Below are positions 1-7,618 of a stretch of 33,975 nucleotides of DNA, piece by piece. Below the pieces are notes generated by a model. That model was not told where the DNA came from. It saw only the letters and a program-made list of their open reading frames with translations, and ran no database searches. The DNA comes from a virus: positions 1 to 33,975 of IMG/VR virus record IMGVR_UViG_3300017605_000867. One strand, given 5' to 3'. The position numbers and the translations under genes are program-made. Each line of letters opens with the position of its first letter. Position 1 is the stretch's first letter.

Positions 1-276
1 ATAGACCGTCATAAATTCTGGAATAATACCTCACCTATACCGGGAGAACTACCCTCTTGGGAGCTTTATACTGGACAGACTATTTGTAAGAGTTTTGCTT
101 TGGAGATTTGGACCGTTGAGAGACAACAAACTACTTTTTTATTAAATGAGATGATTCTGGAAACTAGTATTCTTATTCCAGTTGCAGAGTGCTGCGATGT
201 TACTCCAGAACAGCTACCAATTACTGAGGTATGCAATCTTTTTTCACCGTTGCCTTTAGTCTTGACACCTCCTTAG
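1..276 (+). CDS. 3' end of a hypothetical virion protein (5' truncated)
   Basis: Frame 1 is open from the first base to a TAG at 274-276, giving 91 residues with no start in the window, so the gene begins upstream. The visible part contains WNNTSPIPGELPSWE, a CC pair and a hydrophobic proline-rich end (PLPLVLTPP). The next gene starts four bases after the stop on the same strand, so it belongs to the tail-module operon. I do not recognise a family. The position before the tail-tip genes suggests a tail or baseplate component; that is inference only. Confidence 0.7.
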   Translation: MDRHKFWNNTSPIPGELPSWELYTGQTICKSFALEIWTVERQQTTFLLNEMILETSILIPVAECCDVTPEQLPITEVCNLFSPLPLVLTPP

Positions 277-280
277 AAGT

Positions 281-448
281 ATGCCTCTTAACTGCAACTA
301 CACGGAAGACCTAGCCCCTCAGAATACTATAGGAAACGTATTTAATCTCTGTTTTAATAACTCTGGTGAGACGTATTTTATCATAGATGAATTTCTAGAA
401 ATAATAATCTCTGATATACCGGAGTTTTGGATTTGGTTTGGAACTTAA
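281..448 (+). CDS. Small hypothetical protein, 55 aa
   Basis: ATG at 281 opens a 55-residue acidic frame ending in TAA (446-448). It is packed between the upstream stop (276) and the next ATG (455). The product starts MPLNCNYTED and ends with an aromatic run, FWIWFGT. No domain is recognised. Support comes from fit: it fills the gap exactly, has the same codon style (ata, act, gga), and lacks an SD like its neighbours. A short tail accessory protein is possible. Confidence 0.6.
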   Translation: MPLNCNYTEDLAPQNTIGNVFNLCFNNSGETYFIIDEFLEIIISDIPEFWIWFGT

Positions 449-454
449 AATTTT

Positions 455-820
455 ATGGCTAATAGACAACCGTATCAATTTCCTCTTACGCCGGGGTTAA
501 CTCTGACTGATATAGTAGTCATTCAGGATACTCTCGGTGGGACTGTTTATAAAGTAACGATGGGAGATATAATAAACTTCTTCAATACTTTCGGCGTAGG
601 TGGCTCCTTAATGTTCCAACTTATGGCTGACCTAAAAGCCACTACAGTTCTTGCTCATAAGAGTATTAACTACATCACACTAGGGGATACTAGTATTCCA
701 GAAGACGGCGCCGAATATTACTATGACCAAAATAGTATCGACGCCGATAATGGACGTTCTATCCTAATTCCAGACTCCATAATTTTTCCTGCTCCGGGAC
801 GTTTTATTCAAAGAATTTAA
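455..820 (+). CDS. Hypothetical tail-region protein, 121 aa
   Basis: The start follows a T-rich leader (aattttATG) that recurs before many genes here. The 121 residues contain no transmembrane segment or known motif. The last third (SILIPDSIIFPAPGRFIQRI) resembles the short beta-rich cap seen at the end of many phage fibre-associated proteins; this is an impression of style, not a family match. It lies directly before the glycine-rich tail-tip gene with a 6-base gap, so a tail-tip or fibre-attachment role is the most reasonable inference. Confidence 0.65.
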   Translation: MANRQPYQFPLTPGLTLTDIVVIQDTLGGTVYKVTMGDIINFFNTFGVGGSLMFQLMADLKATTVLAHKSINYITLGDTSIPEDGAEYYYDQNSIDADNGRSILIPDSIIFPAPGRFIQRI

Positions 821-826
821 TTACTT

Positions 827-2152
827 ATGCCCCTCGAAAACGATTTCATTGCTGGATTAGATCCTACCCCCTTAGGTAGCATTTCTGCGGCACAGTTGCT
901 CCAGATGGTCAACCAAGCTATTCCATCTACTAAACGTGGGATGGTATATTTTTCTACTGTTCAACCAGATATTATTTCTAATCCTTGGTTGATAAAATAC
1001 TTTTGGTGCGACCCCTCTAGCTTTCCTATTGTTCCGAAGTTATTTAATCAAAACACTGCTACTTGGGAACCCCTCATAGCCGCGCCGCTTTCTATTACTG
1101 GAGGGATGATAGCAGATGGAACAATAACCCTAGATAAAATCCAACCCGGTGGAGCTTTTCAACTACTTAGGACAAACTCCACGGGTTTAACTTGTGAGTG
1201 GTGGACACTTAGTTTCCCTACTAATAGCATTGATGTAAATTCTCTACAGATAGGTAGCGGAATACCCGGTCAATTTCTTAGGATAAAAACTGATGGTTCT
1301 GGAATAGAGTGGTTTACTTTCGTTCTTAATGACTACCTCACAATAGGTAGCCTCTCTCCCGATGTCCTGCAAAACTCCGGTATCCCAGGGGATGTATTAT
1401 ATGTGCAAGATACAGCAGGTAATGTTAGTTGGGCGCAAGTACTAGACTTGATAGCAAATAATAGCATATTAAATACAAAAATCTCTCCAGGCGCACCCGG
1501 TTCGTATCTTAGAACTAATGGAACAGGTAGTGGAGTTATATGGGATATTCTATCTCCTATTATTTATCCTCATGGATTATTCGTAGATATAACTCCAGGA
1601 ACTAGAACCTTTACCGTCCCCTCTAATGTATTCTCCTTGGACGTGGAAGTAGTCGGCGCCGGTGGTGGTGGAACTAGTAATCCTGTCGATGGAAACATTG
1701 GTGGCGGTGGTGGAGGCTATGCAAGAAAAATCTTAGCAGTAACTCCCGGTCAAGTTATAACTTACACAGTAGGTCTTGGCGGCGCAGTTTTTGGTGGGAC
1801 CGGACTAGATGGTGGAGATAGTATTTTTGATACTACACTTATAGCTACTGGCGGAAAGGGAGGAGACTTAGCTGGCTCTATAGTTCTAGGCGGTTCGTTT
1901 TCTGGCGCCGATATGGGCTGTGAGGGTATGCCGGGAGGAACTACTTTTCCTGGGAGTCAATTTCAACTAAACTTAGTATTAACTAATATGTATTTCTTAG
2001 GAGGTAGGTCAGGACATCCACTTGGAAAAGTAGCTACTGGAACAGCACAAGCTCCTACTCTTGGTTGTGGTGGTGCTAGTGCTCAACCTACTGCCGCTGC
2101 TGGAACTGCTGCTGATGCTGGAGTTGATGGGGCAGTTATTATTAAATATTGA
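827..2152 (+). CDS. Tail fibre / tail-tip adhesin with glycine-rich C-terminal domain
   Basis: The 441-residue product has two parts. Residues about 90-245 hold at least three diverged copies of a repeat of roughly 45-50 residues with the signature (S/P)G-x-PG-x-(F/V/Y)L-x(8,12)-(E/S/I)W, for example GSGIPGQFLRIKTDGSGIEW. Such repeats are typical of trimeric fibre shafts. From about residue 250 there is a glycine-rich domain (VVGAGGGG, GGGGGGYARK, VTPGQ, GGKGG, ending DGAVIIKY). This is the pattern of the phage Gly_rich tail domains found in receptor-binding tips. The likely role is host-surface recognition at the distal tail. The C-terminal GAVIIKY strand is the usual end of this domain. Which receptor it binds cannot be read from sequence. 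Confidence 0.8.
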   Translation: MPLENDFIAGLDPTPLGSISAAQLLQMVNQAIPSTKRGMVYFSTVQPDIISNPWLIKYFWCDPSSFPIVPKLFNQNTATWEPLIAAPLSITGGMIADGTITLDKIQPGGAFQLLRTNSTGLTCEWWTLSFPTNSIDVNSLQIGSGIPGQFLRIKTDGSGIEWFTFVLNDYLTIGSLSPDVLQNSGIPGDVLYVQDTAGNVSWAQVLDLIANNSILNTKISPGAPGSYLRTNGTGSGVIWDILSPIIYPHGLFVDITPGTRTFTVPSNVFSLDVEVVGAGGGGTSNPVDGNIGGGGGGYARKILAVTPGQVITYTVGLGGAVFGGTGLDGGDSIFDTTLIATGGKGGDLAGSIVLGGSFSGADMGCEGMPGGTTFPGSQFQLNLVLTNMYFLGGRSGHPLGKVATGTAQAPTLGCGGASAQPTAAAGTAADAGVDGAVIIKY

Positions 2153-2155
2153 GTT

Positions 2156-3160
2156 ATGTCCTTTAGAAATATCCTTATAGATTGTGCCTCTGAGATAGGT
2201 TTGCAACTCACAAATGCTGATGATAGAGCTTGGTTAGTGGCTAAAATTAATGAAAGTGCTGAAGACCTCTATACTAGTGATGATCTTGTAGGGTGTTTGA
2301 GGGAGCAAGTCTTCTCCTTTGAGGTAGATGATCAACAGATTACAGTTCCTTGGTATGTATACAAGATTCGTGGTGCTAGGTGGTCTAGGATGAAGATGCC
2401 AATTAGGTTGGATGATATGCGACCTCGTTATGCTACCCAAGGCTATAGCGAGATGCTCTGGAGAGGCTTCACTTTTAGAGTTAAGGAAAAACGTCCTATA
2501 GAGAGGGACATATCTAATGCGGCGCCATTAGAAGTTTCTATACCTATAGCAGAAACCACTGCTTTTACGGTGAATATCACGGGTTCTACTGCAAATTCTA
2601 TTAGAATAACTGAACAAATAACCTTTGCGCCGGGAGATTTGACTCATATCGCTAGTAATACTTTTATTTCTAATAATGGCAGTTTCCCGATTGAATCTAT
2701 TACTAAGGACATCTTAACTACTAATGATGTAATCCTAACTGATACTAACGGTCTAGAGATAGCTCGTATACCAAACTCCGAACTCTCATCTTCTTATACT
2801 GTTTTTCAAGTGACGGATTTTGAACAACCTACTTTTATTAATGACGGATGTTCCTGTATTGAACTCCTCTATAAGACACGTTTCACGCCGTTCCGAAACG
2901 ACTACGATGAATTTCCCTGTGGGAATATTTATGATAAAGCTATCTTCTATAAGTTCATGGAACTCTATAAGGGTAAAGCCGGTGACGTAGATATGGCTAC
3001 TCTAGCAAAAGCTAAAGCAAATGAAATAGTCGGTAATTTAGCTCGTGAAAGTGAGTTAGGTGAAAACCTCCGATTAGATTTCGGACACAACCGTTTCTTA
3101 CGTGCTCAAAACAGGGGCATTACTAACATTAAGTATCCTAGTAAATACTATAATAGATAA
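2156..3160 (+). CDS. Candidate tail adaptor (tail tubular A-like) protein, 334 aa
   Basis: The 334-residue product starts with a helical region (about 1-55, with ADDRAWLVAKINESAEDLY) and a block FEVDDQQITVPWYVYKIRGARW. It ends with a helical FYKFMELYKGKAGDVDMATLAKAKANE segment. A helical bundle with an inserted beta domain in the middle (about 120-220) is the layout of head-to-tail adaptor proteins such as T7 gp11. It stands directly before a larger beta-rich protein, as gp11 precedes gp12. There is no clear signature motif, so the family assignment rests on gene order, size and layout and remains tentative. Confidence 0.45.
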   Translation: MSFRNILIDCASEIGLQLTNADDRAWLVAKINESAEDLYTSDDLVGCLREQVFSFEVDDQQITVPWYVYKIRGARWSRMKMPIRLDDMRPRYATQGYSEMLWRGFTFRVKEKRPIERDISNAAPLEVSIPIAETTAFTVNITGSTANSIRITEQITFAPGDLTHIASNTFISNNGSFPIESITKDILTTNDVILTDTNGLEIARIPNSELSSSYTVFQVTDFEQPTFINDGCSCIELLYKTRFTPFRNDYDEFPCGNIYDKAIFYKFMELYKGKAGDVDMATLAKAKANEIVGNLARESELGENLRLDFGHNRFLRAQNRGITNIKYPSKYYNR

Positions 3161-4870
3161 ATGAGTGACTTCACTGTAAACGATTTCTCAGGTGGAAGTA
3201 ATCTACTTGATGATGCTACTAAGCTTGCTGTTAGTGAGAGTTATCTTATTATTAATGGACGTAGTAGATATAGTAATATTACCCCTATTAAGCAACCAGC
3301 CTTAGTCAGTGGAATCCCCCAAGGCAACTATCAAGGTTGTTATGCAGCAGGGAATTTCTTGATTGTGTTTGTTAATGGATTCGCTTACTACAAAGACTAC
3401 TCTGATGCAAATTCCTCTTTTCAGAGAGTAGTAGATTTCTCTATGTCTGCAACGGAACCAGTAATTTATACGGCGCTAGTTCCCGCAAGCACAGTTAATT
3501 TTGCTCGTGTTCCTATAACCTCAAATAAGAACGATCCTATAAATCTCGTAGGAACTACTTCTGGTTCTCCACAATGTTTAGTCTGCCAAGATGGTAGTGG
3601 AATAAATCAACCTTGGCTTATATTTTCAGATGGTAGTTCTAGAGTCTCCCAGAATTATCTTCAGTGGACTCAAGCTAAACGGGAGTATGTTCCTATTGGA
3701 AAACAGATGTTATATTCTAATGGAATATTATATGTCATTTCAGCTGATATAAATGGGAGATATACTCAGATTAACCGTTCTGTCTCCGGTAGACCGCTTG
3801 ATTTCATGGTGAATATTACTGCTACTGGAGATAAACTCTTAGCAGAAAGTGACGGTGGAGCTAGGAGCGTTTCTTACCGTGTTGATTATGACGAGATAAC
3901 TGCTCTTTCTGCTGTTACAACAACCGACGGGAGCTTCCTAGTTACCACAAAGAGAAACTCTTATTTAGTCACACCCAATTTCGGTGTGACTCTCTTTGGA
4001 GAACCTACTTTTAGGAATGCTTACTTATTTTCAACAGGAGCTATTAATAATTTCTCTGTTGTAGATATTCTAGGTGATACAGCCTTGATTGATTTCACGG
4101 GAGTAAGGAGTTTTAACGCCGTTTCATCTATTAGATTTGAAGGCCGAAACTCTCCCTTCTCTGCTAAATTATCTACGCTTTTTTCTAATATAGTCCAATC
4201 TTCCAATAACGCCGCTATCTCCTTTGATAACTATGCACTCTTTTCAATGGATACTATTTTTGGTCCAGCCGTTATTGTGTACGACACTCTTCGTAGTAGC
4301 TTTGTTGGGATTGATTCGTTTACTAATCTTGGGGTGGACGGAAGTAATTACCCGGCGAGAATTAAGCAGTTCGCAGAAACTAAAACAACTCTCGGTAGGA
4401 GATTATTCTTTATAACTACTTCTAACAAACTATTTGAATATTATGCTGGAGAGACAGCAGATTGTACGGTTTTTACTAGAGAGTTCTGTAGTCAAGACCC
4501 AAATATAGAACTTAAACCAACTGGAGCTTATTGTATTTTTACTGACTCTAGAGAGAATGGACAAGTAACTATAAAACTCTTCGTAGACCGTATTTTCCAA
4601 TATACTACTACTGAAGACGTAGAGAAGAATCTCTCGGAAGTTGTTCCACCCACGCTTGTTACTCCGCCCTTCGGTGTTTACACCCAAGACAACGTAGATA
4701 ACGTAGATTTCAACTTCTTACAAGTTAAGCAGGGATGGAAGTTTATGACGGCTATCTCTTGGAACTTTCTAAGTACTTTGACTACTATTAAGGCTACAGC
4801 CAATGATGTTAAGATGGAGAGTAGTTTGAGGACTCAGATTAAGAACTACTCCCGTTTTGCTAATCCTTAG
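3161..4870 (+). CDS. Candidate tail nozzle (tail tubular B-like) protein, 569 aa
   Basis: ATG follows the previous stop with no gap. The 569 residues are predominantly beta-forming, with few charged helices. The opening block (VNDFSGGSNLLDD, then PIKQPALVSGIPQGNYQG) resembles the start of beta-propeller nozzle or stopper proteins of short-tailed phages, in which a gene-specific parameter list is followed by propeller blades. Repeating (F/Y)xVTTxxNSYLV, TALIDFTGV and FALFSMDT-like strands would be blades. It would form the distal tail tube. The assignment is inferred from composition and position after the adaptor candidate. Another beta-propeller tail protein is equally possible. Confidence 0.45.
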   Translation: MSDFTVNDFSGGSNLLDDATKLAVSESYLIINGRSRYSNITPIKQPALVSGIPQGNYQGCYAAGNFLIVFVNGFAYYKDYSDANSSFQRVVDFSMSATEPVIYTALVPASTVNFARVPITSNKNDPINLVGTTSGSPQCLVCQDGSGINQPWLIFSDGSSRVSQNYLQWTQAKREYVPIGKQMLYSNGILYVISADINGRYTQINRSVSGRPLDFMVNITATGDKLLAESDGGARSVSYRVDYDEITALSAVTTTDGSFLVTTKRNSYLVTPNFGVTLFGEPTFRNAYLFSTGAINNFSVVDILGDTALIDFTGVRSFNAVSSIRFEGRNSPFSAKLSTLFSNIVQSSNNAAISFDNYALFSMDTIFGPAVIVYDTLRSSFVGIDSFTNLGVDGSNYPARIKQFAETKTTLGRRLFFITTSNKLFEYYAGETADCTVFTREFCSQDPNIELKPTGAYCIFTDSRENGQVTIKLFVDRIFQYTTTEDVEKNLSEVVPPTLVTPPFGVYTQDNVDNVDFNFLQVKQGWKFMTAISWNFLSTLTTIKATANDVKMESSLRTQIKNYSRFANP

Positions 4871-4881
4871 GGAATTCTCTT

Positions 4882-5241
4882 ATGGAGAAACAATTAAATA
4901 TAGTAGAGATAATGAGATTTATAATGAATAACTCTCACTCTAGGGCTTTTCCTAGCTGGCCACTTACGAAGATTTTTGACTGCATACTTATTTCTTTAGT
5001 GACTGGAAATATTATTATTTGTGCAGAAAACGGTTCTATAACTGGAGTAGTGCTATTTCATGTAGATGGAAGAACAGTTCATGTAAGTCAGTTGATAGTT
5101 TCCTCGAAGACGGCGCTAAGTCGTTTCATCTCTTATTATAAACTCCGTTACGCTACCTACTGCGTCACAGGTCAGCGCCGGGGGAAACTAAGAATCTACA
5201 ATAATATAGAGAAGCTATTCTCTTTACTTCAAAGGATTTAA
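4882..5241 (+). CDS. Small GNAT-like / T7 gp13-like protein, 119 aa
   Basis: The 119-residue product has the strand pattern of a compact GNAT fold: GNIIICAENGSITGVVLFHVDGRTVHVSQLIV, then a helix (TALSRFISYYKLRY), then a strand with RRGKLRIYNN. T7 gp13, a small GNAT-like internal virion protein, sits in the same place between the nozzle and the internal core proteins. I see no clear acetyl-CoA binding R/QxxGxG/A motif, so catalytic activity is doubtful. The identification rests on fold pattern, size and synteny. Confidence 0.4.
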   Translation: MEKQLNIVEIMRFIMNNSHSRAFPSWPLTKIFDCILISLVTGNIIICAENGSITGVVLFHVDGRTVHVSQLIVSSKTALSRFISYYKLRYATYCVTGQRRGKLRIYNNIEKLFSLLQRI

Positions 5242-5245
5242 TTAT

Positions 5246-6349
5246 ATGGGCCAACAATATCGACCACCGGATGTCAGTCATTCTACGGCGGACCAACTAC
5301 AAGCTCTAATACAATATCTGCCTGGACTTTCTAAGGTTTTTAATGAACAACTCCTCCCGACTGAACAAGCTAATTTAGCTACTCAACAAGCAATAGCCCC
5401 AGGACAACAAGCTCTAGATACTCAACTCTACGGAACTTATGGACCTCAGATAGCTAAGATAAGTAGTGATATAGCTGCTCAACAAACTACTAGAGATGCT
5501 TCTACTTTAGCTGGTCCCGGTCAAGACCTAGCTCGCGCCGCTGTATCAGCCCAACAGATAGCTGACCCAGAGTACTATCGGACTCGTGCTCTATTGGGGC
5601 AGAAGACTAATGACCTACTTAATTCTATTGATGTAAATGGCCTCTCAGGTAGTGAGAGAGCAGAAGTAGAAAGGAGGTTGAATCAAGAGGCACAACAGGG
5701 TGGGAGTCCTGATATTTCGTCAGGAATTAAGACAGCTCAGAATGCAGTTACTTTTGGAAGCGCACTACAATCTAAAAGAAATGCCTTAGGTCAAGCTATC
5801 GGAGAAGCAACAAACTTCCTACCAACAGCAAAAAGCGGAGTAGATGTCTTTCAACAGGTTACTGGCCGTCCTTCTCTAGGTCCAGCAGCGGCGCAACCTA
5901 CCTCAGCTAAACCAGTTGGTTCTACTGCATCTAATCTTACTTCTCAATTATTTGGTAACATCGGAGATACCCAAGCTCAAACTCAAGATTTGATGGCGGC
6001 GCGAAAAACTACTGACCAGAGAGTTAATGCTGCAATAGGGAGTTTTTGTTGCTTTATCTTCTTAGAATCTTATAATGGATACTTACCTACTTTTGTTCGT
6101 AAGATGCGTGATTACTACTATGCAACAGAACCTTCAACTGCTATTGGTTATAAGCGCATGGCTAGGATTCTTGTTCCTCTTATGCAAAAAAGTTCCTTTA
6201 TTAAGAATCTTGTTAATCGCTATATGGTTATCCCTATTACTCAGTATGGCGGTTGGGTTATGAACGTTCCTGGATATAGCCCTTTTGAGAAGAAGAGAAT
6301 ATTTAAGAGGTTTTGGTTCTGTGTTTGGAAGTTTTTGGGAAAGATATAA
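5246..6349 (+). CDS. Internal virion (ejection) protein candidate with a distinct C-terminal domain, 367 aa
   Basis: Residues 1-260 are alanine-, glutamine- and serine-rich and mainly helical, typical of virion core proteins that are ejected with DNA. From about residue 268 the composition switches abruptly to an aromatic, basic, cysteine-containing domain (CCFIFLESYNGYLP, later TQYGGWVMNVPGYSP). I have an impression that similar C-terminal blocks are appended to unrelated virion proteins of short-tailed phages, but could not check it. It lies where T7 gene 14 would be. No transmembrane helix is obvious, but the last 25 residues (KRFWFCVWKFLGKI) are strongly amphipathic and could bind membrane. 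Function is inferred, not shown. Confidence 0.5.
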   Translation: MGQQYRPPDVSHSTADQLQALIQYLPGLSKVFNEQLLPTEQANLATQQAIAPGQQALDTQLYGTYGPQIAKISSDIAAQQTTRDASTLAGPGQDLARAAVSAQQIADPEYYRTRALLGQKTNDLLNSIDVNGLSGSERAEVERRLNQEAQQGGSPDISSGIKTAQNAVTFGSALQSKRNALGQAIGEATNFLPTAKSGVDVFQQVTGRPSLGPAAAQPTSAKPVGSTASNLTSQLFGNIGDTQAQTQDLMAARKTTDQRVNAAIGSFCCFIFLESYNGYLPTFVRKMRDYYYATEPSTAIGYKRMARILVPLMQKSSFIKNLVNRYMVIPITQYGGWVMNVPGYSPFEKKRIFKRFWFCVWKFLGKI

Positions 6350-6352
6350 TTT

Positions 6353-7612
6353 ATGGCCTATCAACGAAGAAGATATTTACCACAAGATGATACTCCTCAT
6401 GGAGGGGGAGCAAATTTAGTTAAGGGGATACTTAATCTACTTGGTGGAGGTTCACCTACTTACAACGGAGGGATTGATTCTGCTGCTAGTGAAGGGGGAG
6501 TAGCTATGTCTAGTGGTGAGAATGCTCCATTAGCTAAACCCGGTAGTTGGAGCGGAGGTTATAATATCTTTGATAAGATTTTAGGTAAACAAAATCAAGC
6601 TGAGGCATTAAATAATCAGGTTAGAATGGACCAAATCCAAACTAATATGGAGAACCAAGCTGCACTTGAGCAAGCTAAGAGGATGAATCAGCAGGTTATT
6701 AATCCTCAGATGCAGTATCTTAACTTGGAGAAGAGCTTAGCTGCTATGCCTTCTACAGGTCAACAGGGTCTAGTTGATCGTTCTATCAGTGATGTCTCTA
6801 TACTTCCAAGTGAAGAACAAAATCGTGTTCCAGGAACAGATATTATTTTTCCTCAGTCTACTGCTACTAGTTCTTTTATTCCGCCTAGTGCTAAATTTTC
6901 AACAAGCACTACTCTTGACCCTACTATAGCTCTTAAAGCTCGTACTGCCGCTGTTGCTCCACAATATTCTCAAGATGCAGCCTTAGCTTCCCAAAATTAC
7001 TTAACTCGTGATATAAATCGTGCTCAACTAGTGGGTGCGCCGGAAGAAGCTAGGCAGGAACAACTAGCTAGGACTAACGCCGCTAGAGCTAAAGCAGGTG
7101 TTAGTGGGCTTGCGGCGGATACAACAGCACAAAATTACAAGACTTCCCTTGATATTGCTCGTCAACAAGCTGCTAATGAAGCTCTCGGAGAGACTGCTAA
7201 AACTCCTTGGGTTATGAGTAAACCACGCTTAGAAGCAGAACACATGCAGAGTGTTAATGACTTAAATAGAGCTACTGCTGAGCTTTATCGAGGGGGTAGA
7301 ATGCCTCTAATGGGAGCACAGACCAAAGAAGCGGAACAAAGAGCTATTCCAGAAGGACAAAAATTAATAGAGAGATTTCAAGCTCTAGGTCAACTTGAGA
7401 AAGGTGGAGCTACTCCCGGTCCAACTCCTCCTGCTGTAACTACTCCTATAACAGCGCCACCGATGTCAACGGCGCCGCCAGTTCCACAAGCTCAAACAGT
7501 AGAGGGGACTCATTATAGGACTAATCCTGATGGAACTATAACTATTTTAGCTCCTATTCTTTTACCGAATAATACGGTTCTTTATCCTGGAATAGTTAAA
7601 AGAAGACAATAG
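6353..7612 (+). CDS. Internal virion protein candidate, 419 aa
   Basis: The product is rich in Ala, Gln, Thr and Pro. It has a glycine-rich start (HGGGANLVKGILNLLGGGSP), a long helical middle with many Q/A/N residues (about 80-310), and a proline-threonine linker (TPGPTPPAVTTPITAPP) before a short beta tail (TNPDGTITILAPILLPNN). Such helical low-complexity proteins are usual among ejected core proteins. It sits between two other large virion candidates with 3-6 base gaps. No enzymatic motif is visible. In a T7-like arrangement this would be the gene 15 position. Confidence 0.45.
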   Translation: MAYQRRRYLPQDDTPHGGGANLVKGILNLLGGGSPTYNGGIDSAASEGGVAMSSGENAPLAKPGSWSGGYNIFDKILGKQNQAEALNNQVRMDQIQTNMENQAALEQAKRMNQQVINPQMQYLNLEKSLAAMPSTGQQGLVDRSISDVSILPSEEQNRVPGTDIIFPQSTATSSFIPPSAKFSTSTTLDPTIALKARTAAVAPQYSQDAALASQNYLTRDINRAQLVGAPEEARQEQLARTNAARAKAGVSGLAADTTAQNYKTSLDIARQQAANEALGETAKTPWVMSKPRLEAEHMQSVNDLNRATAELYRGGRMPLMGAQTKEAEQRAIPEGQKLIERFQALGQLEKGGATPGPTPPAVTTPITAPPMSTAPPVPQAQTVEGTHYRTNPDGTITILAPILLPNNTVLYPGIVKRRQ

Positions 7613-7618
7613 AGTTTT

